Positions 45,317 through 54,062 of a DNA stretch of 64,000 nt are shown here, piece after piece. Source of the stretch: Prevotella melaninogenica (GTDB lineage Bacteria > Bacteroidota > Bacteroidia > Bacteroidales > Bacteroidaceae). Every line of letters begins with the position of its first letter. The stretch's first letter is position 1. The position numbers and the translations under genes are program-made. The DNA lies in contig NZ_AP018049.1 in the NCBI RefSeq assembly GCF_003609775.1, positions 1,488,001-1,552,000 on the forward strand, given 5' to 3'. The notes under the pieces are model-generated. The model worked only from the letters and a program-made list of their open reading frames with translations. It was not told where the DNA came from and made no database searches.

Positions 45317-46657
45317 ATGGGATACGCAGTATTACATTTAGAGAAAGCAAAAGGAGCCGACACGGGTATGTCTGCTCATATTGAGCGCACCATTCATCCT
45401 AAGAATGCAGATGATAGTCGCACTCACCTAAACAAAGAACTCATTGAGTTCCCTGATGAAATCCACTCTCGAAGTGAAGCAATTAGCCACCGCATCAATA
45501 CGGCTGGCATTACTCGCAAGATCGGTAAGAACCAAGTACGAGCAATCCGTATTCTGCTCACAGGAACACACGAGGATATGAAAAGGATAGAAGGTTGTGG
45601 ACAACTTGATAGCTGGTGTCAGGACAATCTACAATGGTTGGAAGAAACCTACGGCAAGGAAAACGTTGTGTCGGCTGTTATACACATGGATGAGCATACA
45701 CCACATATACATGCTACGATTGTACCTATTGTTACTTGTGAGCGGAGGAAAGCCGAGAAAGAGAAAGAAAATGGTAAACGTAAATACCGAAAGAAGAAAG
45801 TTGGTACACCCAGACTATGTGCAGATGATGTGATGGCACGCAACCAACTAAAGAATTACCAAGATAGTTATGCCCAGCTCATGAATAAGTATGGCTTACA
45901 GCGTGGTATTGATGGATCAGAAGCCAAACATATCTCCACTTCTGAATATTACAAATCACTCATTGGTGCAACCGAGAACCTACAAAGTGAACTACAAACA
46001 CTTGAATCAAGCAAAGAACAGCTTCAATCAGAACTTAAAGAGGTGAAACAAGGAATTAAAGTAGAGAAACTGAAGAGTTCTGCAGTAACTGCCACAACAT
46101 CGATTACGGATAGTGTATCTTCTCTTTTTGGAGGTAATAAGGTGAAACGATTGGAAGAGGAAAACAAGCAACTTAATGCAGACAAGGCTACTTTGGTAGG
46201 GAATATCTCTACACTCAAAAAGCAAATGGCTACTTCTGAAATGATGCATCAGCAGCAGATGGAAACTATAAAAGACGAGTTCACCCGATACTCAATTAGC
46301 AAACAACAAGAGGAAAGAAAGTTGGAAGAACTTATTCCTTACCTTGCAGATCTCAAGGCTATCGTTCGTGAGTGTTTGCAAATGGGTTTTGCTACGCACT
46401 TGATACGAGCCATTTCATGCTTCAAAAAGGTCAGCTTTAGTGGTTCGCTTTACTCCAAGCAGCATAATCGCAAGTTTACTACCGAGCAATCTGTGGCATA
46501 TATCAAGAATGTTATTCAACTTGAAACAAAGAACAAATGGCGGTTATTCATTGATGATTTGCCTGTAGTAGATTGGTTTAAAATGAAATACCAGCAATGG
46601 AAGAAGAAAAATGAGCAGAATATTTTTCAAAAAAGACATGGAGTAATGAAAATGTAA
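45317..46657 (+). CDS. mobV: MobV-family relaxase (Pre/Mob)
   Basis: 446 residues. N-terminal relaxase domain (1-200) with the MobV features ADDSRTHLNKEL and the metal-binding motif HMDEHTPHIHATIVP (H123, H127, H130, H132). A coiled coil follows (about 215-340, LQSELQTLESSKEQLQSELKE and KRLEEENKQLNADKATL). It would nick oriT and lead one strand into a recipient by means of another element's conjugation pore. A Lys/Arg-rich insert (KEKENGKRKYRKKK) precedes the coiled coil. Confidence 0.92.
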   Translation: MGYAVLHLEKAKGADTGMSAHIERTIHPKNADDSRTHLNKELIEFPDEIHSRSEAISHRINTAGITRKIGKNQVRAIRILLTGTHEDMKRIEGCGQLDSWCQDNLQWLEETYGKENVVSAVIHMDEHTPHIHATIVPIVTCERRKAEKEKENGKRKYRKKKVGTPRLCADDVMARNQLKNYQDSYAQLMNKYGLQRGIDGSEAKHISTSEYYKSLIGATENLQSELQTLESSKEQLQSELKEVKQGIKVEKLKSSAVTATTSITDSVSSLFGGNKVKRLEEENKQLNADKATLVGNISTLKKQMATSEMMHQQQMETIKDEFTRYSISKQQEERKLEELIPYLADLKAIVRECLQMGFATHLIRAISCFKKVSFSGSLYSKQHNRKFTTEQSVAYIKNVIQLETKNKWRLFIDDLPVVDWFKMKYQQWKKKNEQNIFQKRHGVMKM

Positions 46658-46690
46658 TGTGCAATCAGAACCATATTTTTCTTATGAACG

Positions 46691-46722
46691 TTTGGAGATT
46701 CGACAACAATGAGCTATATTTG
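46691..46722 (+). promoter_or_regulatory. Promoter of the AAA ATPase gene
   Basis: TTTG (46691-46694), 20 bp, TATATTTG (46715-46722): a complete Bacteroidetes promoter, 23 bp before the ATG. The cargo gene thus has its own transcription, apart from mobV. Confidence 0.7.
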
Positions 46723-46745
46723 CAAATAAAAAGGAAACACTTCAT

Positions 46746-47735
46746 ATGAAACAGGCTGATTACATCAAACAAATTGCAAGATTTGCTTTAGCAAACGACA
46801 ATGCTCGTTTACTTGATTTGCTGTATCGGTATGTAGAATATTCGCAGCAAAATAACAGAGGTAAATTTGCATCAGAGATACTTTCTATCATTAAAGATAC
46901 TGATAGAAGAAATTCTTTAGGTAAGCTCAGGGAGTTTCGGTTGAATAAGGAAATTGAGAGTAAAGCTGATGAGTTTATCATACAGACAGTAATGTCTTCG
47001 TTTACGATGAAGGATTTAGTCTGTACACCCAATATTCAAGAAGAACTAGAGTATTTTATTAAGGAGAGAAAGCAAGTTGAAACTCTCGCAAAAATGGATA
47101 TTCCTGTTTCAAATAAAATATTGCTTCATGGTCCGTCTGGATGTGGGAAGACGTTAAGCGCTTATGTTTTAGCTGGCGAATTGGATCGTCCATTGATTAT
47201 AGTAAATTTGGGTACAGTAGTTTCATCGAAGTTAGGAGAAACAAGTAAAAATCTCACCCAAATATTTAAGACTGCAGACAAAGAAAAAGCTATTGTCCTG
47301 TTAGATGAGTTTGACAGCTTAGGTAAGATAAGAGATTATGATCAAGACCATGGTGAAATGAAGAGAGTTGTAAATACAATATTACAGTTGTTTGATTTCA
47401 TCAGTCAAGACACAATCATCATAGCTGCTACTAATCAATTACAGATGATTGACGAAGCACTTATTAGGAGATTTGATTTGACAATTAAAATAGATTTGCC
47501 AACCCCCATACAGGTGCATTCCCTTGTTCAATATACGATTAAAGATCGGTTCAAATTTGACAATGAAAAGGCTAAAGAGAAAATTATTAACAAAGAATGC
47601 AACAATTTATCCTACTATGTTATTAAACAAGCCTTGCTTAATGCTATTAAGCGGAATGTATTAGATGGATATGATAACAATGTTATCCGAACAGAGATTT
47701 GGAAAAAACTCTTACACGACAAAAGGATTGGTTAA
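46746..47735 (+). CDS. AAA+ ATPase, IetA-like (cargo defence/stability pair)
   Basis: 329 residues. After a helical N-terminal segment (1-90) comes one AAA+ module: Walker A LLHGPSGCGKT (129-136), Walker B AIVLLDEFDSLG (about 183-193), sensor 1 IIIAATNQ, and arginine-finger region ALIRRFDLTIKIDLP. A small helical lid ends at HDKRIG. Single AAA+ ATPases adjacent to a large S8 protease are the IetA/IetS pair, known from Agrobacterium Ti plasmid maintenance and tested as an anti-phage system. Here the protease gene faces it with 23 bp between. The last codons lie in a 20-bp inverted repeat. I assign the system by gene pairing and domain order, not by alignment. Confidence 0.8.
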   Translation: MKQADYIKQIARFALANDNARLLDLLYRYVEYSQQNNRGKFASEILSIIKDTDRRNSLGKLREFRLNKEIESKADEFIIQTVMSSFTMKDLVCTPNIQEELEYFIKERKQVETLAKMDIPVSNKILLHGPSGCGKTLSAYVLAGELDRPLIIVNLGTVVSSKLGETSKNLTQIFKTADKEKAIVLLDEFDSLGKIRDYDQDHGEMKRVVNTILQLFDFISQDTIIIAATNQLQMIDEALIRRFDLTIKIDLPTPIQVHSLVQYTIKDRFKFDNEKAKEKIINKECNNLSYYVIKQALLNAIKRNVLDGYDNNVIRTEIWKKLLHDKRIG

Positions 47736-47756
47736 TACCAATCCTTTTGTCGTGTA
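47713..47756. terminator. 20-bp perfect inverted repeat between convergent AAA and S8 genes
   Basis: Left arm 47713-47732, loop TAAT, right arm 47737-47756, perfect for 20 bp (TACACGACAAAAGGATTGGT and its complement). It contains the last codons and stop of the AAA gene and ends 3 bp before the protease stop. No T-run on the plus strand, a weak one (GTTTTTTCC) on the minus strand; probably a bidirectional terminator. Confidence 0.8.
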
Positions 47757-47758
47757 GA

Positions 47759-50344
47759 CTATACTTCAGCTTGAAGAGTAGCCTGAGCAATAGCTTCTAC
47801 AGTATTCTCCTGTTCTAGGTTGTCGTATAGACTATTGCCATCTATTTCAACAGAATGATTCTGTTCAATTGTCAAAACGAATGAGAAAGGGTGGTCTGTT
47901 CCAACTAAAAAATCACGTCCTGTACAACGAAAAATAATTGATATCTGGTTGCAAACCTTTTCAATTTCGTCACGACTTACATTTAAAATCTTTTTCTGTA
48001 CATTTGAAAATATTTTGCTAGACGCTGGGTAAAAATCATCAGACCATGCTCCAACACTAGACTTAATAGCCATTCTATCATTATTGTCAGATGCTCTTTG
48101 TCTTGCATACTCTTCTGCATTCTTTCTTGGATCATCATGGTTCATGCTGTTTCCCAAATTGAAGGCAATATGAAATGGGCAATAAGATAAAGCATCGCCC
48201 CGTTTAGGATTGAACTTATAGCAGAGAGTAGCAGTTAAAGTTAGCAATGTACCTTTCTTTGAGCATTGGAGTAAATAACTTGGGATATTCAGATTTATGA
48301 CCTTATGACTATCGAAATCTATTCTATCTTCAATAACAAATGTACAACGATTATCAGTAGAATCTAAACATTTAGAAATATTGGGGACACCATGACCTGA
48401 AATATACTTTGATAATCGCTCTGAACTGTATTTCTTGGACAAACGAGACTTCTCGTTGCGATCTACATTTGGATAAGAATTATTATCTAAAGCTTTTAAA
48501 TTATCAATTGTTCTATCAAGATAATACGTTTTTATCGGGTCGGAACTATTAATCATCAGAGCCTTCACGGATTGCATGCTAAGGTTAGGATACTTACGAA
48601 CAATTTTAGCTGCAATATTAGCTGCTAATGGAGCAGCATAGCTTGTTCCAGAGTTCTGTTCTATTTTCAAGCCAACTCCACCACGTCTCGGCGATAAGAC
48701 CAGCATTCTTGATGCAACATCCAATTGATCACCACCAGGCATAACGATATCAGGCTTGAAGAGATTCTTATTTCTTTGGTTGTTCTTGAAGCGAGTTCCA
48801 TTAATCAAAGAATTATAATCCATGTAATATTTACGAGAATAAAATGCAGGGAGTTCCTTGCTCAAACTCAATCCATGACTCCTCTGGCTTGCATTATAGT
48901 TTTCAGCGATAGCACCAACTGACATGTTATTCATACTTTCACTAGGCTCGCAGAGATTCATGCATTCACCATCATGGCATTTAGTTTCCTCCAGTGTTAT
49001 AAATGGGTTATAATAATGATTAGGATACTGCAAAAATTGTTTTACCTTTTGACTTGTTCCTAGTTCAGCAGCAACATTCTGCATTTCTTCAATATCTTCT
49101 ACACTAAGGTTTCCAACAGAAATGAAAATCAAAAGATCATATTCAAAAGCTAATTCGTCAAGTATATATGCGTAAGTAGAAATATTCTGATTGTATAGCT
49201 TCCCACGGACTGACATGGAGAGATTGAAGATGCGAACACCGTATTCTTGATTAGCCTTAATAATAGCATCTTTTATATCGGCTATATTTAAAGATCCAGT
49301 TTCACCTCTCTGAACTTTTATAGAAAAAATTTTTGCGTCAACATTGATGGTATCAGCATTAATATCTTGGTAGAAGTTATTTCCAAATGCAGCCAATGTC
49401 GCAACCGTAGTACCATGAGTTGAATCTGACATTAAATCAATCTCATAAGGATGCTGTTCTTCCTTGCTCGTCAAATCAAAGCCATCCTGTTCTAATATTG
49501 GATCTAGCACGGCTAATCTCTGAACACCCGTATCAATAACGCCTATCGTCGGTGCTCCCTCAAGCAAATTCAAAGTTGCATCCGATACTATCTCAGAATC
49601 TCCGAATGTGTTAGGACGTATGCGAACGTTATACAACGATTGAATACTTTGTATCACATCAAAATTATCCAATAGAACATCCAAGTCATCTTGTCTTATG
49701 AAATCGATCTGATATATTCCAACTCCTATCTTTCTGTATGTTATATCCTTTTTATCTAGGTATACTTCCATAGCCTTCTCTATATCCTGTTGTTTGTTCA
49801 ACATTCTTGATGAATTTTCCACCAACTCAAGAAGCACATCATTGGCATCTCCATCTATAACAAAAGAATACTTCATAGAATTACTATCCCAATAGCTAAA
49901 ATCAGCGATCAAAGTTAAGGGCTTATACTCCGTACTTTCGTCATTATCTTCTGCAGAAAAGGAATTGATTTGAGTTATAAATACATTATTAAATCGGTTT
50001 ACATCAGCTATAGCGAACAGGACCGTCTGATTCATATTGGAGTAATTAAGTTCTGATAAACCATAAACCTCACAATATTCTTTTATCAAAGCACTATCAG
50101 CAATTTTCAAAAAGTTAATCGATAGCATATCGAAATGATCAACGTTTATTTCTTGTGACCTTAAGTTATGACGATTTTCCATAGCTCGCTCAAATTTAGC
50201 ACGACAACGAAGAAGTTTCTCTCTCTGCTGATGATAGTTCTTAACTTCTCCTGAGGTTTCTTCCTCATTATTTCTACCTCGTGTTCGTTTAAATTCTGGG
50301 CAAGTGCCAAATTCATTCTTTAAAAACAGATGACTTTTACTCAT
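47759..50344 (-). CDS. Subtilisin-like S8 serine protease, IetS-like
   Basis: 861 residues, no signal peptide, so cytoplasmic. N-terminal 255 residues form a basic/coiled helical start (HQQREKLLRCRAKFERAME) and an alpha/beta part. The S8 domain follows with the triad D271 (TIGVIDTGVQ), H310 (SDSTHGTTVAT) and S568 (QNSGTSYAAPLAANI), oxyanion Asn in FISVGNLS. About 250 residues follow without a known fold, starting near ERLSKYISGHGVP. Such large intracellular subtilases with an AAA partner define IetAS: presumably the protease is harmful when released from control. It reads toward the ATPase gene. Confidence 0.85.
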   Translation of the reverse strand: MSKSHLFLKNEFGTCPEFKRTRGRNNEEETSGEVKNYHQQREKLLRCRAKFERAMENRHNLRSQEINVDHFDMLSINFLKIADSALIKEYCEVYGLSELNYSNMNQTVLFAIADVNRFNNVFITQINSFSAEDNDESTEYKPLTLIADFSYWDSNSMKYSFVIDGDANDVLLELVENSSRMLNKQQDIEKAMEVYLDKKDITYRKIGVGIYQIDFIRQDDLDVLLDNFDVIQSIQSLYNVRIRPNTFGDSEIVSDATLNLLEGAPTIGVIDTGVQRLAVLDPILEQDGFDLTSKEEQHPYEIDLMSDSTHGTTVATLAAFGNNFYQDINADTINVDAKIFSIKVQRGETGSLNIADIKDAIIKANQEYGVRIFNLSMSVRGKLYNQNISTYAYILDELAFEYDLLIFISVGNLSVEDIEEMQNVAAELGTSQKVKQFLQYPNHYYNPFITLEETKCHDGECMNLCEPSESMNNMSVGAIAENYNASQRSHGLSLSKELPAFYSRKYYMDYNSLINGTRFKNNQRNKNLFKPDIVMPGGDQLDVASRMLVLSPRRGGVGLKIEQNSGTSYAAPLAANIAAKIVRKYPNLSMQSVKALMINSSDPIKTYYLDRTIDNLKALDNNSYPNVDRNEKSRLSKKYSSERLSKYISGHGVPNISKCLDSTDNRCTFVIEDRIDFDSHKVINLNIPSYLLQCSKKGTLLTLTATLCYKFNPKRGDALSYCPFHIAFNLGNSMNHDDPRKNAEEYARQRASDNNDRMAIKSSVGAWSDDFYPASSKIFSNVQKKILNVSRDEIEKVCNQISIIFRCTGRDFLVGTDHPFSFVLTIEQNHSVEIDGNSLYDNLEQENTVEAIAQATLQAEV

Positions 50345-50565
50345 TGTACAGAGAATTTTAATATTTACAAACTATTCTTATACACAAAATTAGTAATAAG
50401 TATTGAAAATACCATATAATATATAATTAATTTAAGGTGAGACCAATGTAATAGTGACATCTGATTATTAGGAATAATGATCCATATAGTGGACTAATGG
50501 TTAGCACTATTCTTGGCTCACATAATATATTAAAAATATAAGATGGCTAGCTTTGTGTGGTTGAA

Positions 50566-50584
50566 TGGGAACAATTTGGGAACA
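50566..50584. repeat. Candidate integrase arm-type site, right
   Basis: TGGGAACAATTTGGGAACA, identical to 39724-39742 and in the same orientation. Confidence 0.6.
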
Positions 50585-50597
50585 TTTGCAAAACAAG

Positions 50598-50636
50598 AAA
50601 AAGCTAAGTATTGAATAATCAATTACTTAGCTTTTT
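50598..50636. terminator. Element-borne terminator behind tRNA-Leu
   Basis: AAAAAGCTAAGTA and TACTTAGCTTTTT, 13-bp perfect arms with A/T runs on both sides. It lies 6 bp beyond the attR repeat in the direction of tRNA transcription and replaces the terminator now left at 39533-39568. Confidence 0.8.
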
Positions 50637-50642
50637 GCTTAG

Positions 50643-50724
50643 TACCCAGACCCGGGCTCGAACCGGGATGGGTTGCCCCACTGGTGTTTGAGACCAGCGC
50701 GTCTACCTATTCCGCCATCTGGGC
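50643..50724 (-). tRNA. tRNA-Leu (anticodon CAA)
   Basis: 82 nt on the minus strand: acceptor GCCCAGA/TCTGGGT with discriminator A, D arm, anticodon stem CTGGT/ACCAG with loop CTCAAAC (anticodon CAA), a long-arm class II variable region and T arm with GGTTCGAGC. CCA is not encoded. Its 3' 12 nt form attR of the 11-kb element and the gene is intact. Confidence 0.95.
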
Positions 50725-50848
50725 ATAGCTGTTGTTTGAACAACGGGTGCAAAGGTAGAGAGAAAATCTGGATTTGGCAAATTTTTGAGGAATTATTTAA
50801 TGACAATACTTTGATTAATGCATATTTGTGGTATTTTACAATAAAAGA

Positions 50849-50880
50849 TTTGGAGGTATGAGTTATATAAGGTATCTTTG
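50849..50880 (+). promoter_or_regulatory. Promoter of manC
   Basis: TTTG (50849-50852), 20 bp, TATCTTTG (50873-50880), 31 bp before the ATG. Confidence 0.7.
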
Positions 50881-50911
50881 GAGAAACAAAATCGGTTAGC
50901 TTAAATAGATA

Positions 50912-52003
50912 ATGACTACGAAACAGAACAACTATTGCGTGATTCTTGCCGGAGGCAAGGGAAGAAGACTATGGCCCTGCAGTAGAGATAAACACCCAAA
51001 GCAATTTATAGATTTCTTTGGTGTGGGTCGTACTCAGTTTCAACAAACTTTTGACCGCTTTGCAAATATTCTTCCAAAAGAGAACATTTATATTAATACC
51101 AGCTGTGATTATCTTGACCTTGTCAGAGAGCAGTTGCCTGAAGTGGCAGCCGACCATATCATGGCTGAGCCAATCCACAGAAACACTGCGCCGAGTGTTG
51201 CATGGGCTGTACATCGTATTATGATGTTCGACCCTAAAGCTAATATCATAATATCACCTTCTGATCATAACATTGTTAATGATGATGCTTTCTTTCGTAA
51301 TATCAAAGAGGGATTATCGTTTGTTGAGAAGAATGATGCTATACTGACAATGGGGGTTAGCCCTACCCGACCAGAACCTGGATACGGATATATTCAGAAG
51401 GGCGTCTACACGGGTAATGGAGATATTTATAAGGTGCAAGCCTTTACTGAAAAGCCAGACCGAGAATTTGCACAAATGTTCATGGATAGTAAGGAGTGGT
51501 GTTGGAATACAGGACTCTTCCTCTCTAACGTCAATTACCTTCGTCAATGTCTCTATGGCTTCCTCCCTTCTGTTTTACGTGCAGGTGAGATGGGCGGTAA
51601 GATAACAACGATAGAAGACGAAGAAGCTTTCATACATGATAATTTCCCACGCTATCCAAACATTTCGTTAGACCATGGTATCTTGGAGAAGTCTGAGAAT
51701 GTCTATGTGATGAGGTGCGACTTTGGGTGGGCAGACCTTGGCACATGGCATGGTGTGTATGAGTCGATGAGCAAGCGAGAGGGAGACAATGTTGTTATTG
51801 ACTCGGATGTTATCCTTGAAGATGCAGCTAATAATATCATAAAGCTATCCAAAGGCAAATTAGGTGTTATCAACGGACTCGATGGTTATATCATTGCAGA
51901 AAAGGACAATGTCCTTCTCATCTGCAAGAAAGAAGATTCTTCTGCATTGGTAAGGAAATATGTCAATGAGATACAGATAAAGAAGGGGGAAGAGTTTGTA
52001 TAG
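50912..52003 (+). CDS. manC: Mannose-1-phosphate guanylyltransferase
   Basis: 363 residues. Makes GDP-mannose from GTP and mannose-1-phosphate for GDP-fucose and surface polysaccharides. Nucleotidyltransferase signature LAGGKGRRLWPCSRDKHPKQF near the start, then EPIHRNTAPSVAWA, ISPSDH, FTEKPD and WNTGLF, plus FGWADLGTWHGVYE near the end. It lacks the C-terminal cupin (isomerase) domain of the bifunctional ManC/AlgA form, so it is the single-function type common in Bacteroidetes. The tag stop is followed at once by a shortened hairpin element. Confidence 0.94.
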   Translation: MTTKQNNYCVILAGGKGRRLWPCSRDKHPKQFIDFFGVGRTQFQQTFDRFANILPKENIYINTSCDYLDLVREQLPEVAADHIMAEPIHRNTAPSVAWAVHRIMMFDPKANIIISPSDHNIVNDDAFFRNIKEGLSFVEKNDAILTMGVSPTRPEPGYGYIQKGVYTGNGDIYKVQAFTEKPDREFAQMFMDSKEWCWNTGLFLSNVNYLRQCLYGFLPSVLRAGEMGGKITTIEDEEAFIHDNFPRYPNISLDHGILEKSENVYVMRCDFGWADLGTWHGVYESMSKREGDNVVIDSDVILEDAANNIIKLSKGKLGVINGLDGYIIAEKDNVLLICKKEDSSALVRKYVNEIQIKKGEEFV

Positions 52004-52025
52004 CCCCCAACCCCTCCAAAGGAGG
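52003..52025 (+). repeat. GC-rich hairpin element, copy 6 (shortened)
   Basis: GCCCCCAACCCCTCC-AAA-GGAGG directly after the manC stop; same orientation rule, but the 3' outer part is lost. Confidence 0.65.
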
Positions 52026-52062
52026 AAAGTAGCAAGTTTGGGTAAAGGTGGGTAGTTATTCA

Positions 52063-52740
52063 TCATTCAGCAACAAGTGTTGTTGAATAATACAAATCTT
52101 CTTTATACACCGCACTATCTACAACATACATCCCAAAATAACCTTTATGTAGATAGATATCACAAGCGGTCTTATCTTTCCAGTCATAATCGAACCCACT
52201 ACTAATCACGACATTTCGCTTCATGTTGGGAAGATAAAAGCTATAACAAGAAACATTATTGCTCCTTGACACTCTTCTAACTTTCCCTGTGAATATAGCC
52301 CTCTGCGTTATTATCTCTTTGTTACCATAATTAGAGTTGGGGTACAGAATAGCAAAAGAAACGAAACCAAATAGGAAATAACATAAGACAGGATTGAAAA
52401 ACATGAGCAAGAAGAACATAGTCACACGATTATTCCCTCTTCTCCAACGCTTATTTGAGACAATGATTGTAAAACTTAGGATGGCATCCAAGATAACAAA
52501 AACCATTGTATGATTAATAGGCAATCCACTGAAAGGCATTAAGGTATAGCTATAAAGTTTGTTACCCATATTAAGAATTAAGAAAGCTACAACAAGGATA
52601 GTAATGAACAAAAGACTACCCAATACAATCCCAGTCCACATGCTTACACGTTCTTTCCAACCAAACAAGCCAAATCTCTCCCAGCGGAGCTTGTCATTAA
52701 TCAACCAATCTGACCAATTATCATCCCTCATTTCCTTCAT
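52063..52740 (-). CDS. Membrane protein of unknown function
   Basis: 225 residues. I do not recognise a family. Three hydrophobic segments are visible: about 36-58 (GIVLGSLLFITILVVAFLIL), 78-95 (VFVILDAILSFTIIVS) and 107-132 (FFLLMFFNPVLCYFLFGFV). The C-terminal 85 residues are a soluble beta-rich part (IFTGKVRRVSRSNNVSCYSF, CDIYLHKGYFGMYVVDS). The first 30 residues are rich in Trp and charge. It lies convergent to manC and downstream of the HIT gene, separated by a terminator. Confidence 0.65.
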   Translation of the reverse strand: MKEMRDDNWSDWLINDKLRWERFGLFGWKERVSMWTGIVLGSLLFITILVVAFLILNMGNKLYSYTLMPFSGLPINHTMVFVILDAILSFTIIVSNKRWRRGNNRVTMFFLLMFFNPVLCYFLFGFVSFAILYPNSNYGNKEIITQRAIFTGKVRRVSRSNNVSCYSFYLPNMKRNVVISSGFDYDWKDKTACDIYLHKGYFGMYVVDSAVYKEDLYYSTTLVAE

Positions 52741-52757
52741 AGAGATTTTTTATAAGC

Positions 52758-52796
52758 AAAAACGGAGATATAACCCTTATGATATATCTCCGTTTT
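52758..52796 (-). terminator. Terminator downstream of the HIT gene
   Basis: AACGGAGATATA (52761-52772) and TATATCTCCGTT (52783-52794), 12-bp perfect stem; on the minus strand it is followed by TTTTTGC. Confidence 0.8.
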
Positions 52797-52824
52797 GTTC
52801 GTTTTCTGTTTCAGCAGCTATCAC

Positions 52825-53223
52825 TTAATCCAATTCCTGGAAAGCCTTGAAAATCTTTGCTGCAATCTCCTTCTGCTCCTCAGCCTCAACCTGTACGTGA
52901 TGCTTGAAATTAACATCAGCCTCACTGTTCATTGGCAAGAGATGGATATGTGCATGATTAACCTCTAATCCTAAAACGACCTGAGCCACCTTCTTACATG
53001 GAAAGACAGTCTTTATAGCACGCGCAACTTTCTTTGCAAAAACCTCAAAGGCTGCAAGTTCCTCATCTTCCATATCGAAGATATAGTCAACCTCCTTACG
53101 AGGAATGACAAGTGTATGTCCCTTTGTTACTGGATCGATGTCAAGAAAAGCATAGAACTGTTCGTTCTCTGCACACTTGTAGCTTGGAATCTCACCCGCT
53201 GCAATCTTACTGAATATAGTCAT
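52825..53223 (-). CDS. HIT-family nucleotide hydrolase/transferase
   Basis: 132 residues. Histidine-triad motif NHAHIHLLPM (H90-x-H92-x-H94) with the HINT-type N-terminus SKIAAGEIPSYKCAEN and FLDIDPVTKGHTLVIPRK. HIT proteins of this type hydrolyse purine nucleotide phosphoramidates or AMP-linked substrates. It follows greA by 21 bp and is probably cotranscribed with it. Confidence 0.93.
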   Translation of the reverse strand: MTIFSKIAAGEIPSYKCAENEQFYAFLDIDPVTKGHTLVIPRKEVDYIFDMEDEELAAFEVFAKKVARAIKTVFPCKKVAQVVLGLEVNHAHIHLLPMNSEADVNFKHHVQVEAEEQKEIAAKIFKAFQELD

Positions 53224-53244
53224 ACAAACCTCCTTGTTTTGTTG

Positions 53245-53715
53245 TTATGCATCAATTGAAATCTTGTCAATGCGCAGAGTGACAGTACCACGAGGAATAG
53301 TGATTTCAACCTCATCACCCACCTTCTTATTCAACAAGCCCTGTGCGATAGGAGTCTTAATTGAAATCTTATTCTGCTTCAGGTTAGCCTCAGTCTCGCT
53401 GACAATCGTGTACTTCATCTTAGCATTTGTCTTTACGTTTGTCATCTCAACAGTAGACATAATCTGTACGGCATCAGTACTCAAACGTGACACATCAACA
53501 ATCTTTGCTTGTGCCACGGTCATCTTCATCTCAGCTATACGCGCTTCAAGATGACGCTGTGCCTCCTTAGCAGCATCGTACTCAGAATTCTCACTCAAGT
53601 CACCCTTATCGGCAGCCTCGGCAATAGCAGTAGATGCCTTTGGACGTTCAACAGATTCTAAATACTGCAAATCGGCTACGAGTTTGTCGTAACCTTCCTG
53701 TGACATATAAGCCAT
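53245..53715 (-). CDS. greA: Transcription elongation factor GreA
   Basis: 156 residues. N-terminal antiparallel coiled coil (GYDKLVADLQYLESVERPK through AAKEAQRHLEARIAEMK, with the acidic tip region AADKGDLSENSEYDAAKE) and the C-terminal FKBP-like domain (IVSETEANLKQNKISIKTPIAQGLLNKK). It inserts into the RNA polymerase secondary channel and stimulates transcript cleavage to rescue backtracked complexes. First gene of a greA-HIT operon with a consensus promoter. Confidence 0.95.
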   Translation of the reverse strand: MAYMSQEGYDKLVADLQYLESVERPKASTAIAEAADKGDLSENSEYDAAKEAQRHLEARIAEMKMTVAQAKIVDVSRLSTDAVQIMSTVEMTNVKTNAKMKYTIVSETEANLKQNKISIKTPIAQGLLNKKVGDEVEITIPRGTVTLRIDKISIDA

Positions 53716-53838
53716 AATATCTTGTTTTAAAAATTAATCGTTTTTCAATAGACATAAAAAAGATAGAATTCCAACATCATCTCACTGAATGCCGGAATCC
53801 CATATCCTTAAACGCCTTAATCTCTTTATTTTTTTTTG

Positions 53839-53869
53839 CAAAGATAGGCTTAAAAAATGACATAACAAA
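53839..53869 (-). promoter_or_regulatory. Promoter of greA
   Basis: On the minus strand TTTG (53869-53866), 19 bp, TATCTTTG (53846-53839): full consensus. The leader is about 115 nt. Confidence 0.75.
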
Positions 53870-54062
53870 GTTTTAGAGGATAAAATTGCATTTTTATAAG
53901 CCTTATTACAACTTTTCTTTCAGACTTTACGTTTTCTTTCATTTTTTATTCAACTCTCTTTATACCAGACCTCTGCACATTAAGCTTTCTACACCTAATC
54001 ATCGCCTAATCTTCCCACAAAATCTCCCCCTTCAACAATAGTAAAACCACAGCTTTCTTTTC

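Larger units (their letters stand above)
50345..50641. other. Right end of the element, upstream of the S8 gene
   Basis: No gene. On the minus strand TAATTTTG (50385-50392) is a possible -7 box for the protease with a leader of about 35 nt. The arm-type repeat (50566-50584) and a terminator (50598-50636) follow. Confidence 0.5.
39571..50654. mobile_element. Integrative mobilizable element in tRNA-Leu(CAA)
   Basis: Bounded by the direct repeat GTACCCAGACCCG at 39571-39583 and 50642-50654; the right copy is the 3' end of the intact tRNA-Leu gene. The integrase gene lies at the left end, as is normal. Contents: integrase, unknown protein, HTH protein, SF3 helicase/primase, Toprim primase, MobV relaxase, AAA ATPase and S8 protease. 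There are no tra genes, so it would need a helper conjugative element. The repeat GGGAACAATTTGGGAACA is present near both ends. Confidence 0.88.

Noticed and set aside
39571-50654. Prophage or self-transmissible ICE
   Set aside because: No phage structural genes and no conjugation genes; relaxase, primase and integrase only, hence an IME.
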